Origin: Lachnospiraceae bacterium
GTDB lineage: Bacteria; Bacillota; Clostridia; Lachnospirales; Lachnospiraceae
Direction of reading: 5' to 3'
Length of the DNA stretch: 48,915 nucleotides
Assembly (NCBI GenBank): GCA_016282745.1
Contig: JAEELL010000058.1
Location: 1-48,915, forward strand
Below, in pieces: positions 7,251 through 16,717 of this stretch. Both the position numbers and the translations under genes were made by a program. The notes below the pieces were generated by a model. It worked only from the letters and a program-made list of their open reading frames with translations, ran no database searches and was not told where the DNA came from. Numbering within the stretch: position 1 is the stretch's first letter; every line of letters begins with the position of its first letter.

Positions 7251-9099
7251 AAAAACTTTAAGCAACAAGCAAAAAGCCATCTACCATTTTGAATGGACAC
7301 TAAGGAAATACAGACCTGTATTTATAGCATATTGTATATTAATGTTTATGGTATTTCCTTTAGTTGAATTATGCCTTTTAATGTTATCAGCTAAGAGAAA
7401 TAGCGGTTATCGTCTCTTTTTTTACAAAGAGCGCCTTTCCACATATGGTGAAGGAATTTTTCTTCATGCTGCCGCTACTCCCATAGTTGCTTTCATATTT
7501 TCAACTGTTTTTTCACTATTGTGTTTTTCATACCTTCACAATAAGCGATTAACTGATTTGTACGGTTCACTGCCTTTAAACAGAAAGACTCTGTTTTTAT
7601 CCCGTTACTTTTCCGCCGCAACAATGAGTATTGTCCCAATTCTCGTAAATGGAATAATAGGCGCCTTACTTACTTTCGATACGAATACTATGCCAAATTT
7701 ACTTATGACAACAATCAAAATCTCTGTTGCTACTCTGGGAAATGTCAGTTTTATAGCATTCATTTCTGTCTGCTGTGGCCTGACTATTGATACAATTGTA
7801 TCCACTATTCTGTTAAATGCAATGTATCCGCTATTTTATACTATAACGATTGTATTCCCTTCATTTGTACTTCCGGGATTCAGTTACTATAACCTTCATG
7901 CAAATCTTTTCACACTATTTTGTCCGGCAGGTGCTCCATACACCGGAATTTTCTCATCTATTGATGGAGAAGATTTCTTTGACAAATCATTTTTTTTCAT
8001 TGCATGGTGGTGCATTATCAGCATAATTGTCGTTGCATTGGCAACAATATTATGCAAAAAGAGAAAAGCGGAAGCTGCCCAGAGTGGATTTGCATTTCCT
8101 GTGGTAGAAATAATAATCAAATTTTTCACGTGTTTTACCGGTGGATTAGCATTTGGATATTTTGTAGTATTTGTATTTGAGGAAATTTTATCATTTGGCC
8201 TTGGACTTAGAAGTAAATACTTTTTCCTTGTTTCGGGATTTGCAGCAGGGATTATGATTATAAATTTTCTCACACATCTTATTTTCCATAAGGGAATTGA
8301 AAACTTCAGATCCAGTCTGAAAGAATGTGGTGTTGTATTTATTTTTGGAATATCGTTTATTGTAATTGTATGTACAGGATTCTTTGGTTATGATGCTTAC
8401 GTTCCAAATGCTGACGATGTACAGAGTGTATCCTTCTCTGAGGAATGCGAGCACTTCTATTTAAATGGAAGGGATATACTTCCTGTGGAATATTCGGACA
8501 GGGATTCAATCAATGCTATCATTAATGTTCATAATCAAATTGCCCATAATGCAACTTCAACTAAATACCTTGGATTTTATAATTTTACAGATTTTGACCC
8601 ATCATTATACAACTGCGACACAGACTATTTCTACTATCCTCTTACACTCAAATATCATTTAAAGAATGGAAAAAATGTCAAGAGAATTTATACCACAAAT
8701 TACGGTGATGTAGATTCCTCAGCCTTTATTGATGCATTGCTTGAGCGTGACCTAAACGCCCTGAAAACAATACCAAAAGATAATATTACCACAATTAATG
8801 TTATCAAAAGTGACGTTCCTATATTACGTTATTATGCAACCACTCCGGAATTTGTCGATTACTCAAATAACACAGAGGAATTGAAGGATCTCATTGACGA
8901 AGTCATAAAAGACTGCAATGATACAAGCAAACTAATCTATGAACCAAGTAAAAAGGTATATGAATTGAATATCAATTATGAAGATAGCCAATATAACAGT
9001 TATTATGTTTCGATTCCTATTTCCTTTTCATACTCAAACACAATGAAAAAGATAGAATACTTAAAAACCTTAAATACTACGAATGATATAGATGATTAA
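7240..9099 (+). CDS. ABC transporter permease with large extracytoplasmic C-terminal domain
   Basis: A 619-residue protein. The first 390 residues hold about eight hydrophobic segments in the ABC-2 style; residues about 395-619 are hydrophilic, rich in Tyr, Asp and Asn, and probably sit outside the membrane as a sensor or substrate-binding domain. The ATG at 7240 is preceded by GGAGG at 9 nt and overlaps the ATPase gene; an upstream ATG at 7219 lacks an SD. Together with the ATPase it would form an exporter controlled by the GntR protein. The operon ends at the hairpin just after the stop. Confidence 0.85.
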   Translation: MENKKTLSNKQKAIYHFEWTLRKYRPVFIAYCILMFMVFPLVELCLLMLSAKRNSGYRLFFYKERLSTYGEGIFLHAAATPIVAFIFSTVFSLLCFSYLHNKRLTDLYGSLPLNRKTLFLSRYFSAATMSIVPILVNGIIGALLTFDTNTMPNLLMTTIKISVATLGNVSFIAFISVCCGLTIDTIVSTILLNAMYPLFYTITIVFPSFVLPGFSYYNLHANLFTLFCPAGAPYTGIFSSIDGEDFFDKSFFFIAWWCIISIIVVALATILCKKRKAEAAQSGFAFPVVEIIIKFFTCFTGGLAFGYFVVFVFEEILSFGLGLRSKYFFLVSGFAAGIMIINFLTHLIFHKGIENFRSSLKECGVVFIFGISFIVIVCTGFFGYDAYVPNADDVQSVSFSEECEHFYLNGRDILPVEYSDRDSINAIINVHNQIAHNATSTKYLGFYNFTDFDPSLYNCDTDYFYYPLTLKYHLKNGKNVKRIYTTNYGDVDSSAFIDALLERDLNALKTIPKDNITTINVIKSDVPILRYYATTPEFVDYSNNTEELKDLIDEVIKDCNDTSKLIYEPSKKVYELNINYEDSQYNSYYVSIPISFSYSNTMKKIEYLKTLNTTNDIDD

Positions 9100-9137
9100 A
9101 AAATGGCTGTTGCGTATAAGTGCAACAGCCATTTTTT
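9098..9137. terminator. Strong bidirectional intrinsic terminator
   Basis: A 16-bp perfect stem (9098-9113 with 9122-9137) with an 8-nt loop GTATAAGT. It is GC-rich at the top (TGGCTGTTGC) and flanked by A6 and T6, so it works on both strands. It ends the plus-strand ABC operon and the convergent minus-strand HD-GYP operon. Confidence 0.9.
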
Positions 9138-9148
9138 ATACTTCTTAT

Positions 9149-10528
9149 TTATTCTTCCTTTTTCGCATCTTCCTGATTCTCCGGCTTTTCATTTCTGATA
9201 TTTTCAATGGTTTCCATACTTCCGCCGCCATGGTCATCAGCTGCCCTGAACTCACCCTTCTCAACCAGACGAAGAAAAGCATCAACCACATCCGGTGTAA
9301 GCTGTGTTCCGGAAACCTCTTTTATAATAGACACTACCTTGTCAAAATTCATACGCGAACGATACGGACGATTGGAATACATGGCATCAAAACAATCTGC
9401 CACGGCAAGAATCTGGGCAACTCTTGGTATCTCATCGCCCTTTAAACCGTTAGGATAGCCCCTTCCGTCAGGTCTCTCATGATGTGCCTGAGCTCCAATT
9501 GCAATCTCAGGCATAAGGCTGATATTCTTAAGAACCTCATATCCTCTTGCTGCATGAGACTTGATAAGAGCAAATTCTTCATCAGTAAGTTTGCCCGGCT
9601 TATTTAAAACACTGTCCGGAATACCAACCTTACCAATATCATGAAGAAGCGCTATGTTATAAAACTTCTCTACCGTTTCATCGTCATATCCAAGCTCTTT
9701 GGCAAGCATCTTTGTGTACACTGCCACTCTCACTGAATGACCTCTTGTGTATGAATCCTTCAGGTCGACCACTTTAGCAAATGCCTCTATCAACTCACGA
9801 AGTAGTTGCTTATCCCTGTTTCGCTGAGTGATAAGTATCTCCGCCTCATCTGCACGACTCGCCACAACTGACAGTCTCAATCCTATAAGAATACATCCAA
9901 TAAAGAATAATAACGCAATAACAACTACACGTTTAACGTAATTCTGTACATAGTCATTGACGCCAAGCATTGAGATATCGCAACCGACATAGGCCGTGCA
10001 TTTGCCATTGGAATCAAATATCGGCTCATATTGTGTCAAAAGCCAGCCGTACGTATCATTACTCTCAATAATATCCATCTTTCCACCGGATAAGAGAGTC
10101 GGCAAATGTTCTTTGAAACTTTCATCAAAAGGTATCAATTCTCCCAAAGAATTAGCTGCAACTTCAGGCAGTTCATCATACTTTTCCAATTCAGTTGAAG
10201 AGGTATCAAAATCAAATACAACATGACATCCGTCTTCCTTAATCTGATAAACATATAAATACTGAAGATACGGGGTGTTATCCAAAATGCTTTCAAGAAC
10301 TCTGGCCGTATCGGCATATTGTTCATCAGGGCCATCATTCAGCCACTTATCAATACTGTCTCCGTCAACCTGAGTTACCGCAAGTTTGGATGCATTTACA
10401 ATAATCTTCTCTCTGTAGGATCTCGTGGTATTATTAAAAATGGAAACGCCGGTATACACAACCGCTCCAACCGTCAGCATCATGAGCAATGCTAAAAAAA
10501 GCATAAGTCTGTCATGTCTTTTTTTCAA
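9149..10528 (-). CDS. Membrane HD-GYP c-di-GMP phosphodiesterase with extracytoplasmic sensor
   Basis: A 459-residue protein. A transmembrane helix (about residues 8-30), an extracytoplasmic region (31-200) that may be a Cache-like sensor, and a second helix (201-223) lead to a cytoplasmic HD-GYP domain (about 240-440). The catalytic HD is in LLHDIGK (296-297), and the GYP loop is HHERPDGRGYP (349-359), fully canonical, so it should hydrolyse c-di-GMP. I place the start at a TTG (10528): AAGGAGG lies 8 nt upstream and it gives the basic KKRHDR before the first helix. The longer frame to 10660 overlaps the upstream gene. The two HD-GYP genes are 16 bp apart. Confidence 0.85.
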   Translation of the reverse strand: MKKRHDRLMLFLALLMMLTVGAVVYTGVSIFNNTTRSYREKIIVNASKLAVTQVDGDSIDKWLNDGPDEQYADTARVLESILDNTPYLQYLYVYQIKEDGCHVVFDFDTSSTELEKYDELPEVAANSLGELIPFDESFKEHLPTLLSGGKMDIIESNDTYGWLLTQYEPIFDSNGKCTAYVGCDISMLGVNDYVQNYVKRVVVIALLFFIGCILIGLRLSVVASRADEAEILITQRNRDKQLLRELIEAFAKVVDLKDSYTRGHSVRVAVYTKMLAKELGYDDETVEKFYNIALLHDIGKVGIPDSVLNKPGKLTDEEFALIKSHAARGYEVLKNISLMPEIAIGAQAHHERPDGRGYPNGLKGDEIPRVAQILAVADCFDAMYSNRPYRSRMNFDKVVSIIKEVSGTQLTPDVVDAFLRLVEKGEFRAADDHGGGSMETIENIRNEKPENQEDAKKEE

Positions 10529-10544
10529 TATAGAGCCCTCCTTT

Positions 10545-11819
10545 CTACTCTTCCAAGAACTCATCCAAATGATGCACAAAAACTTCCGCAAGCTTTGGAT
10601 CAAAATGTGATCCGGCATCTTTTTTAATAATCTCAACTGCCTTATCAACAGGCATTGCATCTTTATAACATCTCACTGATATCAGTGCATCAAATACATC
10701 TGCAATTGCCATAATTCTCGCAGCAAGCGGAATATTCTCCCCGGACAGATGCTCGGGATATCCACATCCATTCCACTTTTCATGATGATATGTTGCAATA
10801 TCTGCCGCAAATTCTATGTATTCTTCGTCGGTTATTCCTTCAAGAATCTGTCTTACAATAGTCCCTCCTGCCGCCGCATGCTTTTTCATCTCCTCAAATT
10901 CTTCGTCGGTCAGTTTTCCCGGCTTTAATAAAATCTTATCTGAAACAACAATTTTTCCTATATCATGTAGTGGTGCAAGGGAATACATCAGTTCAATAAA
11001 ATGCTCATCAATCTGATCCGCGTAAACTCCGTCTTTCATTGCATTTTCCGCCAAAGTTTTTACATATCTGCTGGTTCTTAAAACATGTTCTCCCGTCTCA
11101 GTATCACGATTTTCTATAAGATTTGATAATCCGGAAATAATGTGAGTCTGCATTGCAGTAACCTTGCGCTGGTTAGAAACAAGTTCCTCTTTCGTGTCCT
11201 GCTGAATAAGATCATTGTAATAAATATAGCAAATGCATGCACTCATTGCGATTGCAACATAAGTTATATTTATTTTATAGATAGACATAGGAATAATACC
11301 GCCTAGAAGTACAACTACCACCATAATGATAGTCAGAAAATCACGATGATGAAATCTCCTGCCCACAATAATCAGACTGATTGCAAGATAAAGCAAACTT
11401 ATAATGTATATTAACTCGTATATTGCAAAATAATCTCCACGCGCATATCCATTCTCATCAAAATAGAAAATTGCTCCGGTTGGAGCTGCGCACACTTCAA
11501 CCGCTAGTGTTACAAGAAAAAACAGACTTGCTATCTTTGACTGTTTGTGTAGTCCAAGCGCTCCCGAAAAGAGCACTGCAAGCATCGGAGAAATGGAAAA
11601 CTGTATGACCGTAACTGCCGTAAGAAAACTTGAATACGCCGGGTCATAATACCCACAGTGAACCATAAACTCTGCCAAAGAACATATAAGAATATTGATA
11701 AAAGTCAGTGCAAACCAATTTCTCTGAACCCTGTCAAATCCCGAATAAGTCATAACATGAATTGTCATAGTAATCATCAACAATTCAGTTAAGACAACAC
11801 TACAAATATAAAAATACAT
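10545..11819 (-). CDS. HD-GYP-type protein with seven-helix membrane sensor
   Basis: A 424-residue protein with about six or seven transmembrane helices in the first 205 residues, likely a MASE-type membrane sensor. A C-terminal HD domain (about 225-424) has LAPLHDIGK (HD at 285-286). The GYP loop reads HHEKWNGCGYP (345-355), where the usual D before G is N, so activity may be altered. The ATG at 11819 follows GGAGG by 7 nt; an upstream start at 11876 has none. It is the first gene of a two-gene operon with the canonical HD-GYP protein, which suggests linked signals on c-di-GMP breakdown. Confidence 0.8.
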   Translation of the reverse strand: MYFYICSVVLTELLMITMTIHVMTYSGFDRVQRNWFALTFINILICSLAEFMVHCGYYDPAYSSFLTAVTVIQFSISPMLAVLFSGALGLHKQSKIASLFFLVTLAVEVCAAPTGAIFYFDENGYARGDYFAIYELIYIISLLYLAISLIIVGRRFHHRDFLTIIMVVVVLLGGIIPMSIYKINITYVAIAMSACICYIYYNDLIQQDTKEELVSNQRKVTAMQTHIISGLSNLIENRDTETGEHVLRTSRYVKTLAENAMKDGVYADQIDEHFIELMYSLAPLHDIGKIVVSDKILLKPGKLTDEEFEEMKKHAAAGGTIVRQILEGITDEEYIEFAADIATYHHEKWNGCGYPEHLSGENIPLAARIMAIADVFDALISVRCYKDAMPVDKAVEIIKKDAGSHFDPKLAEVFVHHLDEFLEE

Positions 11820-12092
11820 ATACCGACCTCCTTTTAAATACTCTAAATTTCTCCTTAATTTAAAGTAGAGGTGCACGCGTGTATGACACGCAAATTTTCC
11901 GTTCCGCTATTTATTCCATTTTATCATATTTGCTGCATAAAAGGGTACTAAAATTTTACTGTTTTTTGGGGGGTGTTTTTTGGGGGGCTTATTGCGGATG
12001 ACTTGCTTTTGGGGGGTTGCTTGTGGGGGGGCTTTCTTTTTGGAGCTTGCTTTTTGGAAAGTCTTAAAACTCAAAGTAGATTTTTGTTAAAC
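11820..12092. other. G-run cluster upstream of the HD-GYP operon
   Basis: Four plus-strand G-runs of 6, 6, 6 and 7 bases lie at 11968-11973, 11982-11987, 12011-12016 and 12025-12031 within otherwise AT-rich DNA. Loops are 8, 23 and 8 nt, so an intramolecular G-quadruplex is possible. A short inverted repeat GCGTGT/ACACGC at 11877-11891 lies near the probable HD-GYP promoter. No gene was seen. Confidence 0.6.
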
Positions 12093-12540
12093 GGGATGTA
12101 CGGTTTTTCCGGCATAATTGTTAGGCCCTTCATCCCATATGAAGTTTTTTCTAAATGGGATGTACGGTTTTTCCGGCATAATTGTTAGGTCTTTCATCCC
12201 ATATGAAGTTTTTTCTAAACGGGATGTACGGTTTTTCCGGCATAATTGTTAGGTCCTTCATCCCATATTGCATTTTTCCCAAATGGGATACTCTATGTAA
12301 GAATTCTTGCTGAAATTTCTTACATCCCATATTGTAATTTTTCCAAATGGGATACTCACTGTAAGAATTCTTGTCGGAAGTGCTTACATCACAAACTGTA
12401 TTTTTCCCAAATGGGATACTCTATGTAAGAATTCTTGCTGAAGTTGCTTACATCCCATATTGTATTTTTCCCAAATGGGATACTCACTGTAAGAATTCTT
12501 GTCGGAAGTGCTTACATCCCATATTGTTTTTTCCAAGAGG
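12093..12540. repeat. Seven-unit tandem array, period exactly 64 bp, palindromic units
   Basis: Units start (GGGAT) at 12093, 12157, 12221, 12285, 12349, 12413 and 12477. Each unit opens with (A)ATGGGAT and has CATCCC (CATCAC in the sixth unit only) at offset 38, so these blocks can pair around a variable 33-nt core. Cores 1-3 are one type (GTACGG-TTTTT-CCGGCATAATT). Cores 4 and 6 are a second type, cores 5 and 7 a third, and these two alternate; both contain GTAAGAATTCTTG and end in CTTAC, giving an inner stem. The linker TTTTTCCCAAAT is conserved. Because cores recur, this is not a CRISPR. 64 is not a multiple of 3, so it is not coding. It lies downstream of the YfhO gene and upstream of the HD-GYP operon. 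Confidence 0.9.
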
Positions 12541-12617
12541 AATAAAATTTCTCAATAAGAATATGAACTAATAAGAAAAACTAATAAGAAGAGCATAAAG
12601 TACAAAAGCCACATGAG

Positions 12618-15600
12618 TTACAACTTACCATTAGATTTTGTACATCTCGCATAATATAAGTTTAATAATATAAGCATCACTATTCCCATGAGCGTCAAAA
12701 TAAATCCTATTTTTTTGTATGGCACTGTGTACTTCAGTGTTATATTGTGATGACCCTCCTCAATAATGCATCCCATGAATCCATTATCAGTCTTTAACAC
12801 TTTTTGTTCTTCTCCGTCAACATACATTCTAAAGCCTTCATCGTATGGCAACGTCACAGTAAAAGCCATCTTTTTATCAACATCTATCTCCCCGGAGATT
12901 GTATTGTTATTGGTAAACTTACTGTTATTCCAATACACTCTGTCCGAAAGAATCTCTTGAATCTTTTCATATTTAATCATATAGATATCCAGGGCACTCA
13001 AATCAAAATCACATTCTTTTGGAATTTCCACAGTCATTCTGCCATCATCAGTTCCGGAAAATACAAATTTGAAATCAAAATTGTCATTTGGAAATGCATT
13101 CTCAATTCCGCTGAGACTGTTTTTGATTCCGTTAACCTTAACAGTCGCTCTCTTTTGTGTATATTCCTTGATGTGGCAGGTCACAACGTAAACATTTTGC
13201 TTGTCACAATTTGGAATCTCAAATTCCTTTTTTAAAGGAGTGTCCTCCGTATGCACATGAAAATAACCGTCTGCCACCTTTGTTCCGATATTTACTGTCT
13301 CTATTTTTTCAAAATAATTCTCACCATTATAGTCGGAATCATCAATTCTATTTGCCCAACCTTCTCTGACAGTATTTTTCTCACTATTTGAATTCTCTTC
13401 TTTGATTTTGATATAGTCATCATCCTGCAAAATTATAGAATCAAGGAGTGTCATCTCTTTATTCATGGCATTCAGTTTTCGGTATTCATTGTAAGACATC
13501 ACATTACAATCAGCAAAACCAATCCCCTTAACGTCATCATTACAAATCAATCCGCAACTGTCATTCTTATTTTCTTCATCACTCTTAATATCTACAATAC
13601 TACTATTTTCTGCAATACTACTATTTTCTGCAATATCATTACCTTCTATATAACTATCATTACCAGTATCTTTATCATTGTTTTCAACAATCTGAAAATC
13701 TGTAACATTCTTATCTTCTGCAACCTTTTTATACCCTGTAACTTTTTTATACCCTGCAACATTCTTGTCAGTGTAAAGGTATTTTACCCCCATCAGAATA
13801 TTGAACATCACATCCTCTGTAGACACAACTGAAATAGGATTGACTGTGGGATTACTAAGTCCAAGATCCTCATAACACAGGGTCATATAATCTTTGTTCA
13901 CAACAGAAGAATATCCGGATACTGTATTAAAATTCTTGCCGTGAGTCTGGTTCAATGTGTATTTTACGTCACTGAGGTCCCCACTTCTATATAAATTCTT
14001 TACCTCATTTTTTCCTATTCTATTTTCTGCTTGCTCTCCTTCATTCTCTTCACATTTCTCTTCCCCTTTTTCTGTCAGTTTTGCCAAGTCTATTTTTTCT
14101 TTTATCTTTTCTTCTCTCTCTTCTTCTCCCTTTTCTGCCAATTCAGTATTTTTTCTATCTTCTCCCTTTTCTGCCAATTCAGTATTTTTTCTCTCCTCTC
14201 TCTGCTCAGCCATCTCTGCCATTTCATTCTTATTTTCATTGTAGAAATCGGCGTATTTGTCCGCGGTCAAAAATGATGACTCAAAAAAAACAACAACAAA
14301 TATTACAGCGGAAATTATTATGGAAATACTACCGGTCATTTTTCTGTCAGGAATACCCGGCTTTCTGTTTTTAATATAATTAATCAGGGCAGATGCCAAA
14401 TAGAACAAACCAATTATCGTCAAATCAACAATTGCGATGATTGTAAACTCAATGTATTTTTCAGTTAATAATGATGAAAGCACAAAAAAGAAAGCGATGG
14501 CAAATGATACGCATATTTTTCTTGCGTTTATTTTTCGCGATAAAAAAATAACGAAAATCAACAGTGCTATCGGCATAAAAGGAACGAGAGCCTTGGCTCT
14601 GACATATATAAATCCATTCAGAACTAATTTTAAAACCGGCATCAGTATAAGCATTAGAACAGATGCACTGATAATTCTCTCTCCAAGATTTCCATCTGCA
14701 ATCATGTATATCACAGCTATTACAACAATCATGGAAAGTCCCATTCCATAAGGTGAATAACAGACTGATGACACGTCAAAAGCAGGTAAAAGTATATTTC
14801 CTGTGGCATTAAAACTTTCGGCACCTCCCGGTCTTCCATTAACAATTGCTACAAAAGAAGGTAGAAGAACGGCAAGGGATGTCATGATTCCTGCGATTAC
14901 AGTGAGTGAAAACAATATTGCATACCTTCCAACAGACATAATTCTGCTTTTGCTATCCAAAGACTCAATCCTGCTTTCACTATCCAAACTCACCACTCTG
15001 AAAATTGCATACAAAGCAATACTCACTGTTGCTGAAATTGCAAAAAAGTAGCTGACAAGAAACAGTAATGTAACACAAATACCAAGGTACAGTGTTTTTC
15101 CTTTTTTTACAAATCTGTCCACTGCCAGAAATCCCATTATCAGAAATGGCATGTAATTTACAAACATAATCTGCATATGCCCGTGAAAAAATAATGGGGC
15201 AGATAACATAAACATGCATGTTGCCACGTAAGGTGAAAATTGGGAATCGTAATTCATTTCCTTGCAAAGTCTCTTAATCCAGATAAAAAAAAGAACTGTT
15301 GCTAAGTATATACAAACCACCATTGACGCAATAATATAGTCCTGCATTGCAACCTTTGGTAATAGATAACTTATCAGTATTATTGGATTGAGATATCCGT
15401 AGTATGAGAAGTTAAATGCATTTGCCCCACCAAACAACTGAAGATTGTAATCCGGGAACAAATCCCCTGTGTTATAAAAAGTCTGTCTGAAATATTCCGG
15501 TATAACCGCGTGCTGACTTGCCCAATCTGTTCGCTCACCAAACACATTACCTTTCAAATCCACAACAAATAATACTGCCCCAACTATCATAAGCAGTATT

Positions 15601-15656
15601 GTCATAAATATAATGTCTTTTTTATTTTCAGTTAAAAATCTCTTTATCGTTTGCAT
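12618..15656 (-). CDS. YfhO-family multi-span membrane protein
   Basis: A 1012-residue protein. Opening residues and the motifs GERTDWASQHAVIPEYFRQT and LFGGANAFNFSYYGYLNP match the YfhO family, which are GT-C-like membrane proteins linked to cell-surface glycosylation such as lipoteichoic acid glycosylation in Bacillus. About 12 helices lie in residues 13-460, with an extracytoplasmic C-terminal part and a last helix near 985-1005. Two low-complexity stretches are unusual: residues about 475-550 (repeated TELAEKGEDRKN/TELAEKGEEE) and about 640-710 (Asn/Glu-rich). The ATG at 15656 is chosen over a TTG at 15671 because GAAGGA lies 7 nt upstream. It is divergent from the PIG-L gene. Confidence 0.8.
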   Translation of the reverse strand: MQTIKRFLTENKKDIIFMTILLMIVGAVLFVVDLKGNVFGERTDWASQHAVIPEYFRQTFYNTGDLFPDYNLQLFGGANAFNFSYYGYLNPIILISYLLPKVAMQDYIIASMVVCIYLATVLFFIWIKRLCKEMNYDSQFSPYVATCMFMLSAPLFFHGHMQIMFVNYMPFLIMGFLAVDRFVKKGKTLYLGICVTLLFLVSYFFAISATVSIALYAIFRVVSLDSESRIESLDSKSRIMSVGRYAILFSLTVIAGIMTSLAVLLPSFVAIVNGRPGGAESFNATGNILLPAFDVSSVCYSPYGMGLSMIVVIAVIYMIADGNLGERIISASVLMLILMPVLKLVLNGFIYVRAKALVPFMPIALLIFVIFLSRKINARKICVSFAIAFFFVLSSLLTEKYIEFTIIAIVDLTIIGLFYLASALINYIKNRKPGIPDRKMTGSISIIISAVIFVVVFFESSFLTADKYADFYNENKNEMAEMAEQREERKNTELAEKGEDRKNTELAEKGEEEREEKIKEKIDLAKLTEKGEEKCEENEGEQAENRIGKNEVKNLYRSGDLSDVKYTLNQTHGKNFNTVSGYSSVVNKDYMTLCYEDLGLSNPTVNPISVVSTEDVMFNILMGVKYLYTDKNVAGYKKVTGYKKVAEDKNVTDFQIVENNDKDTGNDSYIEGNDIAENSSIAENSSIVDIKSDEENKNDSCGLICNDDVKGIGFADCNVMSYNEYRKLNAMNKEMTLLDSIILQDDDYIKIKEENSNSEKNTVREGWANRIDDSDYNGENYFEKIETVNIGTKVADGYFHVHTEDTPLKKEFEIPNCDKQNVYVVTCHIKEYTQKRATVKVNGIKNSLSGIENAFPNDNFDFKFVFSGTDDGRMTVEIPKECDFDLSALDIYMIKYEKIQEILSDRVYWNNSKFTNNNTISGEIDVDKKMAFTVTLPYDEGFRMYVDGEEQKVLKTDNGFMGCIIEEGHHNITLKYTVPYKKIGFILTLMGIVMLILLNLYYARCTKSNGKL

Positions 15657-15671
15657 AGGTTCGTCCTTCAA

Positions 15672-15823
15672 TAATATTTATAATCGCGAAAGCTCAAGAT
15701 ATCTTAATCTGTAAGTTATCGCAATGAGATAGCAAATATTAGTAATCATCAGTAATCTTATTAGCAAACATAACTTGCTATCACGCTGACATTTTCAATA
15801 TTATATGATAAACTAAGCCTATT
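15672..15823. other. Divergent intergenic region with dispersed-repeat words
   Basis: Between the YfhO and PIG-L genes. Arms GATAGCAA (15728-15735) and TTGCTATC (15775-15782) can pair. TCTGTAAGTTATC (15708-15720) and GCTGACATTTTCA (15785-15797) recur exactly near the palindrome at 48836-48865. The AT-rich stretch at about 15795-15812 could give a -10 box for the PIG-L gene. Confidence 0.4.
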
Positions 15824-16651
15824 ATGAATGCAAATATTAAACAAACAAACATAAAAGAAAATATTAAACAAACAAGCAAAAAAAAGAATATTGAGCAAAC
15901 AAATATCAAAGAAATTAGTAAACAAACAAATATCAAAGAAAACAAAACTAAAAATATCATTTTCTCAGTTATACTAATTATTACTTTTGGTCTTTTTATA
16001 TGTATTTTTCCTTACCTTAACGTGAAGAATATAAATGAAAATCAATTGATAAATGCCGGCATTTCACAATGCGATAATCTTATGATAGTTGCCCATCCCG
16101 ATGACGAGACAATATTTGGCGGCGACCACTTAATAAACGGTAATTATTTTATTTTGTGCATTACCTGCGGGAATAATAAAACAAGAAAAACTGAGTTTGA
16201 GAAAGTATTGAAAGAGACCCATTGCAAAGGGATAATCCTTTCATATCCTGATAAGATTTTTAATAAAAGATCTGACTGGACTTTCTGTAAGGATTCTATC
16301 AGTCAGGATGTTTTGACAGCGATTAAGTCCAACAACTGGGCAAGCATTGTGACGCACAATGCGCAGGGTGAATACGGTCATATTCAGCATAAAATGCTAC
16401 ACAATATTGTAAGGGACGCATATGGCGATTGCTATATGGCAGGTGATTACCGACCGCCTTTATACTGTTTTGCCAAGTATTATTCAAAGAAAAAACTTCC
16501 AAAAGACTTGCCTTCAACTGTCAGTGAAGATTCACTAAATCAGAAGGAAAGTCTGTTGAAAGTTTACAAATCACAGACAAAAACAATTAACAAATTGAGA
16601 CATATTCTTCCATACGAAGAGTTTGTTCTTTTTCACCCACAATTTAATTAA
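15824..16651 (+). CDS. Membrane-anchored PIG-L family deacetylase
   Basis: A 275-residue protein. Residues about 1-45 are a degenerate tandem repeat of the type NIKQTNIKE, a hydrophobic anchor follows (about 46-65), and the rest is a PIG-L/LmbE domain. Metal ligands are visible: AHPDDE (the first H-P-D-D) and a later H-x2-H in GEYGHIQHK. The family removes acetyl groups from GlcNAc-containing glycans or glycolipids with zinc. With the anchor it would act at the outer face of the membrane. No SD is evident before the ATG, and the repeat-rich N-terminus could have expanded recently. Its divergent neighbour YfhO suggests a shared role in surface-glycan modification (inference). Confidence 0.8.
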   Translation: MNANIKQTNIKENIKQTSKKKNIEQTNIKEISKQTNIKENKTKNIIFSVILIITFGLFICIFPYLNVKNINENQLINAGISQCDNLMIVAHPDDETIFGGDHLINGNYFILCITCGNNKTRKTEFEKVLKETHCKGIILSYPDKIFNKRSDWTFCKDSISQDVLTAIKSNNWASIVTHNAQGEYGHIQHKMLHNIVRDAYGDCYMAGDYRPPLYCFAKYYSKKKLPKDLPSTVSEDSLNQKESLLKVYKSQTKTINKLRHILPYEEFVLFHPQFN

Positions 16652-16717
16652 GCGCTTTCTCTATTGCTTTTATTTGCTTTTATTTTGCATGCTATTTAGC
16701 TTTTTTATTTTACTTTT

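Noticed and set aside
12093-12540. CRISPR array
   Set aside because: A 30-nt conserved block with 34-nt intervals looks like repeat and spacer, but the intervals are copies of each other (three types) and no cas gene is near.
13957-14374. Three Phe/Ser-rich plus-strand frames
   Set aside because: They are shadows of the acidic repeat in the YfhO gene; no SD is present.
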